A stretch of 30,309 bases of DNA, taken from NCBI GenBank assembly GCA_003427395.1, contig BFEA01000168.1, forward strand, positions 2,187,606-2,217,914. Direction: 5' to 3'. Below are positions 9,418-17,579 of the stretch, one piece after another (position 1 is the first letter of the stretch; each line of letters opens with the position of its first letter). The notes beneath the pieces were generated by a model. The model was not told the origin of the DNA. It saw only the letters and a list, made by a program, of their open reading frames with translations, and did not search any database. The translations under genes were made by a program, and so were the position numbers. The stretch comes from Chara braunii. Its lineage: Eukaryota; Streptophyta; Charophyceae; Charales; Characeae.

Positions 9418-10257
9418 CGTATACAGAATGAATTGGAGGATAACCGGACAAGAGTCTTGAGAGGTACCTGCCAGCATTGATTACTCTCGCATCCAGAGGA
9501 TTGACTGAGCAGGTTAATGAAGAAAGGGAGAGCACCTCTTCGCCCTGTACCAGGCGCCGGATATCTGCTACTACAACCTAGTTCCTCCCCTTTCCTCATT
9601 CCTACTCCTGACCAATCCATTGTAATTCCACTATTGCTGTGGCTGCCAGGGGAAACATGTCTGGGAAATTACAGGGGCTCTTCATCGGAATGTTGGGGTC
9701 GATCTGTAGCCAATCATGAAACCTGAGTTTGTTGTCCTTGGTGAGGACACCACATTCCTTCTCGTCCCCATTTTCCCCAGGCCATACGATATGTGCCATC
9801 CTGCCACCCCTTTCCCCCCCCAGCCAAACTGCGCAAAAGGTTTGGATTTTTACTACGCCCCGCACCCGTTCGGGTGGGGTTTCAATCTTTCTTGTTTTAT
9901 ATAGTATGTGTGATAAATTGAGAAGCGGCTTGTTTCATTTCATGCGTTGACAACGTCTTAAAAGAAAATAAAAATAAAAATGAAATTGTATATAATTGGC
10001 ATTTTAGCCAAAATACTTGGAATAATAATACCACTTTTAAGTGCTCTCCTGCTCCTGAGTATTCTATATGTCGTTTTCACCTTCAGGTTGGCCAGCTCAA
10101 GTACTTTTGGTGAGTTCCTTCCTCTCCACTTGGTGTACGCCCACTGCCATTCCCAAGTGTTAGTGGCAGCTCTGAGAGCGGCATTCTGCCCTATAGGCTA
10201 CTCCCCTCCCCTTCCCCCCAAACCCTGATTCGGTAAACCTCTTCCTTCCTTACCTAT
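9418..10257. other. Unassigned region
   Basis: No gene is supported. A frame at 9980-10228 starts with a hydrophobic stretch (IIPLLSALLLLSILYVVF) but shows no conserved motif, and it sits in AT-rich sequence where such runs arise easily. The flanks are the A-tailed SINE copies on either side. Confidence 0.35.
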
Positions 10258-10644
10258 GTGAAGGGCTGAAACAAACAGAAAACTTGGTGCTTCATGATGT
10301 TATTAATGGGACGCTGGGCCCGGTTCCCAGCAGGTGCCGCTCCCCACCAATAGATGGNNNNNNNNNNNNNNNNNNNNNNNNNNNNNNNNNNNNNNNNNNN
10401 NNNNNNNNNNNNNNNNNNNNNNNNNNNNNNNNNNNNNNNNNNACAAACAGAAAACTTGGTGCTTCATGATGTTATTAATGGGACGCTGGGCCCGGTTCCC
10501 AGCAGGTGCCGCTCCCCACCAATAGATGGAGCAGCCCGACAAAGAGACCCTCAATTACTGCGGTTCTCTTAGCACCGTGGGGATAGTGGGCTTATGAAGG
10601 GGCTTTCAAAAAAAAAAAAAAAAAAAAAAAAAAGTGAAGGGCTG
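10258..10644 (+). mobile_element. SINE-like hairpin family, complete copy with target duplication
   Basis: GTGAAGGGCTG occurs at 10258-10268 and at 10634-10644, immediately after 26 consecutive A (10608-10633). This brackets a complete retroposon. The element head runs from 10269. The core GGTTCCCAGCAGGTGCCGCTCC occurs on both sides of an 85-N gap because 87 bp are duplicated there. If the gap and one duplicate are removed, the element is 193 bp. The hairpin is weaker in this copy (AAGAG at 10542, CTCTT at 10566, loop region CTCAATTACTGC). No convincing pol III A or B box is seen. Confidence 0.8.
10358..10442. other. Assembly gap of 85 N flanked by identical 87-bp sequence
   Basis: The 87 bp 10271-10357 are identical to 10443-10529. 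The likeliest cause is a scaffold join of two contigs that actually overlap, rather than a true tandem duplication. Confidence 0.85.
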
Positions 10645-10956
10645 CCTGTTGCCTTGCAGGGCGCCACTTTTGACCAGGGAGAAGTGCTCCACGAGCTTGT
10701 CGTCCAGCCGAACCAGGTGGATTTGCACCCGGGAGTTCCAAGCTGGGCTACCCAGTCCCCCTCCTCTAGCCCTGGTCCTTTTCTGAGTATGGGTCACCAC
10801 ATGAACACAAAGCAACAACGACTGGCCAACTACAAATGAAAGCGCACCTCAACCCAGGGGTAGCAATAACAACTTTAGGCTGTTTTCAAGAATTCCTGAG
10901 GTGACTTCAAAATAAACCGGATTTCCCTGTGACACACTTGGAACTCAAGGACAGGT

Positions 10957-11165
10957 TTAAACCACCAGTACTTGGCCCAGCTATCGATGCCGAGCCTGGA
11001 ATCCCCCTGCGCGCCGATTTCTGCCGAAGCGACGGGGTACTGTTTCATTTTTCTTTTGCCTGGCGCTTCCAGCCATTGAGGTCCGGTACCCCGAAGCCCT
11101 AAACCCGCGGCGCGTTAACGGGGAAGCGCCACGGCCTATAGCTGGGCCAAGTACTGGTGGTTTAA
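10957..11165. mobile_element. TTAA-flanked MITE, copy 3, best preserved
   Basis: The element 10961-11161 (201 bp) has perfect 24-bp terminal inverted repeats starting ACCACCAGTACTTGGCCC. TTAA flanks it at 10957-10960 and 11162-11165. The interior contains CGCGTTAACGGGG, which in reverse complement resembles the interior of copy 1, so this copy lies in the opposite orientation. It is GC-richer than its surroundings and noncoding. Confidence 0.9.
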
Positions 11166-11389
11166 AGAGGAGGGCAAATTAATCGCCCTCGAAAACGAGT
11201 GATGTGGAACAGTGCCCGGCCAACCCACCCTTCAGTTTCAAGTGGTGTCAAACGAGGCCCTCAGGATCCTGTGAACTGGTGGTAGGGGCTGTAACAAGGA
11301 CAGATTTGAGGCTGACGCCTGAAGCACTTATGGGGCACTGGATGGTAGGAACCCAATGGGTCATCCGACTTGCAACTATATGTAACAGA

Positions 11390-11550
11390 CGAATGTTGAT
11401 GTTTATGGGACGCTGGACCCAGTTTCCAGCAGGTGCAGCTCCCCACCAATAGGCTGGAGCTACCAAACATCGGGCACGCTAGGGGGAGATGCCCGTATTA
11501 CTCCCCCTAGCAGACCTAGGCTGAGTCCAAAAAACAGGAAAAAACAAAAG
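11390..11550 (+). mobile_element. SINE-like hairpin family, copy F
   Basis: The core at 11406-11465 contains GCTGGA-cccagtt-TCCAGC and AGCTCC / GGAGCT pairings. The variable hairpin is perfect: GCTAGGGGGAG (11478-11488), loop ATGCCCGTATTA, CTCCCCCTAGC (11501-11511). An A-rich tail follows from about 11528. The stem sequence is unrelated to that of the other copies. Confidence 0.8.
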
Positions 11551-11569
11551 AACTGGCGGTTTAAACTTT

Positions 11570-11724
11570 AAAGCTGTGATGTGCTGGACCCGGTTTCCAG
11601 CAGGTGCAACTCCCCAAAAAATAGACTGGAGCCATCAATGCAGGAACTAATACCAGGGGCTGCTCATATCAACCCTGGTAGGAGGAACTGCCTGCCCGAT
11701 TCGGATTAAAAAAAAAAAAAAAAG
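11570..11724 (+). mobile_element. SINE-like hairpin family, copy G
   Basis: The core runs from 11582 to 11637. The hairpin is TACCAGGG (11651-11658) / CCCTGGTA (11673-11680) around GCTGCTCATATCAA. An A tail of about 16 begins near 11708. The copy lies directly behind copy F in the same orientation. Confidence 0.8.
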
Positions 11725-11844
11725 CAAAGGATTCAAGTTAGGGGGGCGACCTTAGGGATCCCCTCTGGTCCATACCGCCGAGGTCGCTGAGGACAAGCTC
11801 CAGAGAATCAGACCTGTTTTGGGTGACTCAGATACTCACTGGCA

Positions 11845-11985
11845 GGGACTCCGGACCAGGTTTTCAGCAGGTGCAGCTCCCTAACAATAAATTGGAGCCG
11901 TAAAAGATAAAAAATAAAAAAGGAGGTCCAGTTTGTTGGTGAGGGCCACTACCTGCTAGCAACAGGGGTCATCATCCCATGGAGC
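11845..11985. mobile_element. SINE-like hairpin family, two degenerate copies head-on
   Basis: A forward core at 11845-11900 (TTTTCAGCAGGTGCAGCTCC) ends in an A-rich stretch. It is followed at about 11925-11985 by a reverse core (TTGTTGGTGAGGGCCACTACCTGCTAGCAAC). Hairpin segments are not recognisable in either. Confidence 0.55.
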
Positions 11986-12007
11986 AGATGCAAACATATG
12001 CAGTGGG

Positions 12008-12207
12008 TTCTCGTTTGTTTGTTTGTTTGTTTGTTTGTTTGTTTGTTTGTTTGTTTGTGTGTTTGTTTGTTTGTTTTAACTTCATGTGTGGGGAAACCCA
12101 GTTAACGAGGTGATAAGAGCAGCCTCGTTAAGTGGGCCCCAACGTTGAAGGCTCCATCTATTGGTGGAGAGCAGCACCTGCTGGAAATCGGCTCCAGCGT
12201 CCCAATA
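12008..12207 (-). mobile_element. SINE-like hairpin family, copy J with (AAAC)n tail
   Basis: The copy is in reverse orientation. The tail is a (GTTT)n microsatellite at about 12012-12075, i.e. (AAAC)n on the element strand. The hairpin is perfect: TTAACGAGG (12102-12110), CCTCGTTAA (12123-12131), with the loop reading CTGCTCTTATCA on the element strand. The core occupies 12150-12203. The last 30 bases of the head are partly duplicated at 12219-12250. Confidence 0.8.
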
Positions 12208-12250
12208 CAATGAAATTATATGGAAATTGGGTCCAGCATCCCTATTCAAT

Positions 12251-12809
12251 GATCTGTGGAGATGTCATTAGTGTGCATCCAATACTATGTTATTGTGTTC
12301 ATTCGGTCTGCTTATGTCATGCGAAGCCATATCGGTATTCGACCAGATCTACCATGTTACTATAAATAGCAGAGGCATTGATTACTCTCCAGCGACAGGG
12401 AAGGATTGACCTCCTGCTATCGGAGCCTAACCCTGGCGAAAAGCATTCTCATCAACCACCACAACAGACAATCATCAAACACTCCAAAAAACAGATCAGA
12501 CACACAAAAACCCTAAACAACCTACCTCGCACCTGAGGGTCAATCAACACCCCTTATTGATTGAAATCGAGGGCCCGGCAACTCCAATCAACGAAGGGGA
12601 CATCGACTATCCTACCCCCATCCGCTGCCAGACGTAGAGGAGCGATTCGGCATTGAGATAGAAGGGGGGGGGACAATAAAACGTTTTTCAGCTCTAATCC
12701 CCTCCTCCCTGTCCTAGACAGATCCCCACTCCTCTCCCCCTTTGGTATTGATGTTGCCACTGCCATTATCACAGCTGATGTCATCACAGTCGTTGTCGTT
12801 GTTGCTGAT
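12251..12809. other. Unassigned region
   Basis: The sequence is CA-rich around 12450-12540 and C-rich around 12560-12730. No gene or element boundary is recognised. The 77-codon - strand frame at 12554-12787 has no motif. Confidence 0.35.
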
Positions 12810-12810
12810 G

Positions 12811-12811
12811 C

Positions 12812-12854
<43 letters not shown>

Positions 12855-12897
12855 ATTGTTGTTGTTGTTGTTGCTGCTATAATTGTTTTGTCATCAT

Positions 12898-12951
<54 letters not shown>
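12811..12951. repeat. Two (GTT)n microsatellites
   Basis: (GTT)n occupies about 12811-12882 with some interruptions and about 12897-12951. On the - strand these read ACA/AAC triplets and, in the frame of the adjacent pseudogene, encode long threonine runs. Confidence 0.95.
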
Positions 12952-12952
<1 letters not shown>

Positions 12953-13620
12953 ATTGCTATAATTGTTGTTGTCATCGTTGTTGTTGTTGTTGCTGCTGTT
13001 GTCTCTGTTGTCGTTGTCGCCGCCAACACGGCAGGCGCCGTTGTCGTTGTTAGAAGCGCTGGTGGTGTACCTGTCGTTTCAGTTATTTTTGTTGTTGTGG
13101 TTATTACCACGGGTGTCTCCACCGCTGCCAGTGCTGCTAATGATGATGTCATTGTTGTTATCGCTGTTGGCGCAGTAACCTTCATTGTCTTCACAGTCGC
13201 CGGTATCGCTGATGTCGATGTTGTCGTTGTTATTGATGTTGGCACTGTTACCTTCGTCGCTGCTTGCGCCTCCTCCATGTCATTCTTGCCCTCCAGCCGC
13301 TCCTCGAACAGATAACGCAGGTTGCAACCCTCATTGAAGAGGGCATAACAGGTAGTCATCATGCCATCTTCCCTCCTCCAATCGATGCAGGCTTCGAGTT
13401 GGGGATGCGGCCTCTCCTCCAGCTCCCAAATAGTATCCAGCATGTCCTCGATCATGTCATTCAACTTATCAGCCAGAGAGATTGCTACCCCTTCGACTTC
13501 TGGCTCCCCCTACGACCGCAAAGAGAGTTCCCCCACAATCTCATGTAATCGCCTGCATCCCTTCTCCAAGGTAATCAGCGATTCGTCTGCTCCACGTTGT
13601 AGCTCCTACACCAACTCCAT
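12877..13620 (-). pseudogene. Broken coding region ending in a poly-threonine tail
   Basis: Read on the - strand, a frame opens with ATG at 13618-13620, just after an in-frame TAA. It is crossed by two TAG stops (one four codons in, one at about 13510-13512), then runs open to a TAG at 12877. Between the stops and the repeat the translation looks genuinely protein-like: acidic and probably helical, with words such as ESLITLEKGCRRLHEIVGEL and WELEERPHPQLEACIDW. The C-terminal half is Thr/Ala-rich and degrades into poly-Thr encoded by (GTT)n. It may be a retrotransposon Gag or an unknown host protein; no family is recognised. Both stops differ from CAG by one C-to-T change. Confidence 0.5.
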
Positions 13621-13973
13621 CTCTTACCTAGAAAGTTGCGCCCCTATTAAGTTTCCTCGTTGATCTCACAGTTGGCGCTACCTCTGCCCACACGTCGCGG
13701 GACATCCATGAAACAGATGCCACGTGGCAATCAAGGAGCCACGCACATTTATGGGGCGCCAACACAGGCCTAGCAGTCGAGGAGCTCCCCTCCCCAGGCT
13801 CTAGTCTAGTCGCGGAGGGACCGGGGCTTACCGGTCTGCCGGCATTTGGGCCCTAGTGCTAGCATAGTACTTCACCCTGCAGTTGGTTATCATTAGATTA
13901 ACGTTAGGGTGAGAATTGCTTCGGCTTCCAGCTGGCGCAGCAAGAATCGCGGATGAGATCAGAATCAGGACTA
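13621..13973. other. Unassigned region upstream of the LINE
   Basis: No gene or repeat boundary is recognised. It could include the 5' leader of either the - strand pseudogene to the left or the LINE to the right. Confidence 0.3.
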
Positions 13974-14135
13974 AGGGGCCCTGGAAAGTTATGAAGAAGA
14001 ACCGGAATGTGATCAGCAAGCCAGACTGGATATAATGCCATCTCTCGACACAATCTTCATTGACCCAGAAAAGAACTTGTTTGGTCCGTAGGTGATCAGG
14101 GGCCCTGTAAAGCTATGAAGAAGAACCGGAATATG
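13974..14135 (+). repeat. 38-bp direct repeat 124 bp apart
   Basis: AGGGGCCCTGGAAAGTTATG and the following bases at 13974-14011 recur with three or four changes at 14098-14135 (AGGGGCCCTGTAAAGCTATG). It lies just before the possible ORF1 remnant and could be a promoter-type repeat in a LINE leader. Confidence 0.7.
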
Positions 14136-14151
14136 AACTTTATCATCAACA

Positions 14152-14475
14152 TGATATTGTACGGAACCAATGGGTGATGCTGGAATGGAGGGCGGTAGGA
14201 TCATCCATGGCCCAAGCGGCAATAAGATAAAGTTGTTTGGTCTGATAATCGATGCTCGATTATCGGAACCAAAATTGGCAGAGATGAAGCCCCTTGGTCT
14301 ACGCTTAGTACCATTGGCGATCTGCGCAAAAGCTAGACCACAGGAGTTATACAAAATGTGCGTCTCTCCCCTTATGTTGACAGCAGACTGCCTAATGGAG
14401 CTGAAGATAAGATACCCGAAGGAATGGAAAGTGGAATATCAATTCCTCAAGAACATATTGACTCGTAATTAGCCA
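14152..14475 (+). pseudogene. Possible LINE ORF1 remnant
   Basis: About 107 codons are open between a TGA at 14152 and TAG at 14473, with an ATG at 14170. The product contains GPSGNKIKLFGLIIDARL and ends FLKNILTRN. It has no zinc knuckle or clear RNA-recognition motif. Its assignment rests on position: it lies 55 bp upstream of the endonuclease ATG, where ORF1 belongs. It could be unrelated. Confidence 0.35.
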
Positions 14476-14530
14476 CGGGAAGGCACGTCATCTTCCCATA
14501 TCCAGGCGCAACAAGGGAACATAAATATAA

Positions 14531-15220
14531 ATGGTTACAGTGAGGATCGCTTCGTGGAATCTACAGGGATTCGGAGATACTCTGGGACGACAAAAACGGA
14601 GTAGAGTTAGGTCTTGGGTGCATGAGAATAGGGTGGTGATCGATTGCAAGAAGATTAACCAGTTGTGGACGTGGTGGGGTGGCCCTCATATATGGGCAGC
14701 GACACAACTTGAAGGAATGAATAGGCGAGTTGGGATTCTGGTGCATCGGGAGTTAGAAGCTGAAATAACGGATTAGTTAGCGGATCTTCGGCCAATGGGC
14801 ATGGATTGTGCTGATGATAAGTGGTATTTTGTGGGCAATATGATCAGTGTATGCACCAATGGATAAACAATTGAGAATCTGCTTCTTTGAGGAACTGCAT
14901 GTGATTCTTCCGGATGTAAATAACATGATCATCGCAGGTGATTGGAACATATCCTTGGATGCGGTTCCAACTAGGGAAGGGGGTTGTACGAGGGATGTGT
15001 TGGAGCTGCTGGACCTCATGACCGATTGGGACTTGAGGGACTCATTCCGAGATTTATACTCGGCAGATCAAGGCTACACCTAGTTTTCAATGAAAGGCAA
15101 GGGCAGAAGATTGTACTACTTCCTGATGGTCGGCCTAGCACAAGAGGCGGTGATGGAGATTGGTTAGACGAACAACCAGTGTTAGATTATAAGTCGGTGA
15201 TCACAACTTTTCAACTGGGC
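14531..15220 (+). pseudogene. LINE ORF2, APE-type endonuclease domain (broken)
   Basis: The frame starts MVTVRIASWNLQGFGD, matching the N-terminal strand and catalytic Asn motif of APE-like endonucleases of L1 elements. A TAG ends it at 14776. The reading continues after a frameshift near 14845 with VYAPMDKQL and IIAGDWNISLDAVP, the GDxN motif. Another stop and a shift follow near 15083, then a degenerate counterpart of the SDH motif (DYKSVITTFQLG). The usual metal-binding Glu appears replaced in VVIDCKKI. The domain nicks target DNA in live elements; this copy cannot. Confidence 0.8.
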
Positions 15221-16490
15221 TAAGAGTTCCAGAAAGGAAGATATTTTTTTCGCCTAAATGTCCAGAACTTGAAAAATGAGAAATTGAATGATTGGATTCA
15301 AAAATTTTGAACAAGATGGGGTGACCAGAAAGGGAATTTCCCCTCTATCGCAGAATGGTGGGAGAAAGGCTCTCGTATTCTGTCAAATTTGTTGAATGTT
15401 TGTTCCAGAATACTAGCTCTGCAATGTAATGAAGAAGAAAAAAGATGTTGGAGAAAAGTAGAAGAAGTGGAGAGAAAGATGAAAGAGCACCCCATATTTG
15501 AGCTTACTTGGGGAAAAGAACGAGTTCACAGGCTAGCAGATTCGGACCGACTGCAATAGGAGAAAGTGGACCAGTGGGCAAAAAGACTCAAGGCATGTGG
15601 AATAAAAGTCAAAGGAAACCTTTTAGAAACCAGTGCCATCAAAAACAGTATGTGCGCTGAAAGAACTCAAACACCCGTTTGAGCCAGAGGAACTTGTTGC
15701 AGTGGAACCAATGATGATGTGTGAATATGCAGCTAAGTACTTTAGAGACATCTTAACGTCACGTAGTCATGAAGAGGGAGCTGGCCCAGGATACGGATCG
15801 TTCAAGTTAGGAGAAGACAAAGTACAGACTGCCAACCTACGCGAAGCTAGATCTGGATAGGCCAATCACGAAAGATGAGGCACTTCAGGCTTTGAAAATA
15901 ATGACGAACAGGAAAACACCTGGCAACGATGGCTTCCCGACAGAATTCTACCGAAAACATTGAAAGATGTTTCGCAACGACCTGGTGGAGTTATATAATG
16001 AGATACTGACCGAGGGGAGACTCCCGACCAGTACATGTAAGGGGATCATCTCTATCATGTTCACGAAAGGAGATATGAACGAGATAAGGAATTGGTGCCC
16101 CATCTCGTTGCTAAATGTATCCTACAAGATTCTAGCTAAACTGCTAGCCAAGAGACTCGGAAAATACTTACTGATGATCAGGCTGCGTTCATCAGAGGCC
16201 GATCAATTTTTGAAAACATAGTAATGACGATTGAAGTGTTGGAGGTGGTTGGGAAGGAAGACTTGGACTTAGCGGTTATACATCTAGATATGGAAAAAGT
16301 GTATGACCTAGTCAACTGGTCGTACATTTTGACCACTCTGCGATAGATAGGATTTGGGGATGTTTTCTATATCTAGGTGATTGCACTTTGCTCCTTTTCT
16401 ACTGCGTCGATGATGGTGAATGGGCACTTGTCGGCTTCATTCGTGCTATCTCGTTCTCTCAGGCAAGGATGAGAGCAGGTTAACCGAGCA
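15221..16490 (+). pseudogene. LINE ORF2, linker and first half of reverse transcriptase (broken)
   Basis: Typical L1-clade words appear across several frames: EYAAKYFRDIL (about 15730), ITKDEALQALKIMTNRKTPG and NDGFPTEFYRKH (about 15870-15960), IRNWCPISLLNVSYKILAKL (about 16090), AAFIRGRSIFENIV, IHLDMEKVYDLVNWSYI (catalytic Asp region) and VLSRSLRQG (about 16450). TGG to TGA and TAG changes, and an Arg-to-Cys change in the RNWRPISLL motif, mark decay. After RQG the resemblance stops abruptly near 16495. Confidence 0.85.
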
Positions 16491-16495
16491 CCCAT

Positions 16496-16829
16496 TTTCC
16501 AGGCTCATTTATAAGAAAACCAGACGGTCATTTTAACGATACTTTACACCAATCTATAGAGTGCACTTCTTACGACCTCATCACAGAAAAAAAACCTAAA
16601 AAAAACAATTAAAAACATATAAAACAGCAACCCGAAAGTGCATTTCCATGAAATCTGGCAAAAAAAAAACTCGACCAACTTCAGAAATTTCATAAATCTT
16701 AATAGCGCAAATTCTAAAACTTCAGACGCCCCGTTAACCTCTTGTGTGCCCCCTCGCAACCTTACTCTTTGTCATTCACCTCAAAGTGTCGTTGAACAAT
16801 ATCCGGGCCCATGCAGACATCAAAGGTCT
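16496..16829 (+). other. Sequence interrupting the RT domain
   Basis: Between the RQG motif and the YADD region, where a live LINE has roughly 40-60 codons, lie about 330 bp that are A-rich (16570-16680) and lack LINE motifs. It could be a small insertion or a strongly diverged stretch. No terminal repeats or target duplication were found. Confidence 0.4.
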
Positions 16830-17120
16830 TTCGCTGTACAATTCGATATGTATGGTCAAGCGCTCGTAGATGATCTATCCGTTGCCTCCCAAAACACCAA
16901 GGAATCGATGAGAGCTCTCCGTTATTGCCTCATACAGTATGAGCCGTTTTTCGAAGCCGCCATCAACTGGTCGAAGTCAGCCTTCTTTCTCCCAAGTAGA
17001 TTCGAACAAGCAGTAGAGTGGGGCATTAAAAGATTGTTGTCGAGACGAACCCAACAAGATCAAATCATAAAACAGAAAGTGATGTCAAAAACATATATTT
17101 GGGGGGAAACACCTCACTAA
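16830..17120 (+). pseudogene. LINE ORF2, RT palm with degraded YADD box
   Basis: The translation GQALVDDLSVASQNTKESMR corresponds to the A/YxDD box and the following helix. The Asp pair is kept but the preceding residues are altered (YADD expected, LVDD found). FEAAINWSKSAFFL matches the 'LNxxKS' primer-grip region of L1 RTs. Frame continuity is good in this short piece. Confidence 0.75.
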
Positions 17121-17578
17121 GTCTTGTCACTCTTTCGGCCGAGCTTTCGTGGTGAACGCAACCCTTTTTGCGCTACTATGGTACGTTGGGAATGTATGAC
17201 TTTTAGGCAAAATGACTCAGACTGTGATTCGAAGGAAGACAACGCGCTTTCCTTTGCGCTCTTTTGCAGAAGAGGAGAAAGGAGTCATGTCTAAGGTGAC
17301 CTACGAATTGATTTGTGCCCCGAAGTAGGAGGAGGGCTGGGGTTAGCAGAGCCAGGGAAAAGGGTTAAGGCAATATTGGCATGCTTGTAGCGTGCCACCT
17401 TCTATGTTTGAATGAACTTTTGAAGCCTGATGTTTTACTATTTTTTTCTAAAAGGTTATTAACGGGCTTTGGGGTACCTTCTTTTCTGCAAGTGGGTAAT
17501 GCATGGAACCAATGCCCAATAAGGCCTCCCCACCTCAAAGTATTTTTGTTTTCTCGGAGTTCTCGGCAGTTTCTTTAA
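17121..17578 (+). pseudogene. LINE ORF2, post-RT region (broken)
   Basis: Shifted frames contain PEVGGGLGLAEPGKRVKAIL, the GGLGL motif common after the RT of plant L1 elements, followed by NELLKPDVLLFFSKRLLTGF. The resemblance ends at about 17578, where an unrelated 2.1-kb segment begins. Confidence 0.65.
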
Positions 17579-17579
17579 T

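Noticed and set aside
9980-10228. Small membrane protein
   Set aside because: A hydrophobic run in AT-rich DNA with no conserved motif or transcript signal; likely chance.
7097-12122. Hammerhead ribozyme core suggested by CTGATAAGAG in the reverse copies
   Set aside because: The match to CUGAUGA is imperfect and lies in a hairpin loop, the GAAA partner strand is missing, and the A tails show the functional strand is the opposite one.
12508-12520. Plant-type telomere repeat CCCTAAA
   Set aside because: A single unit only.
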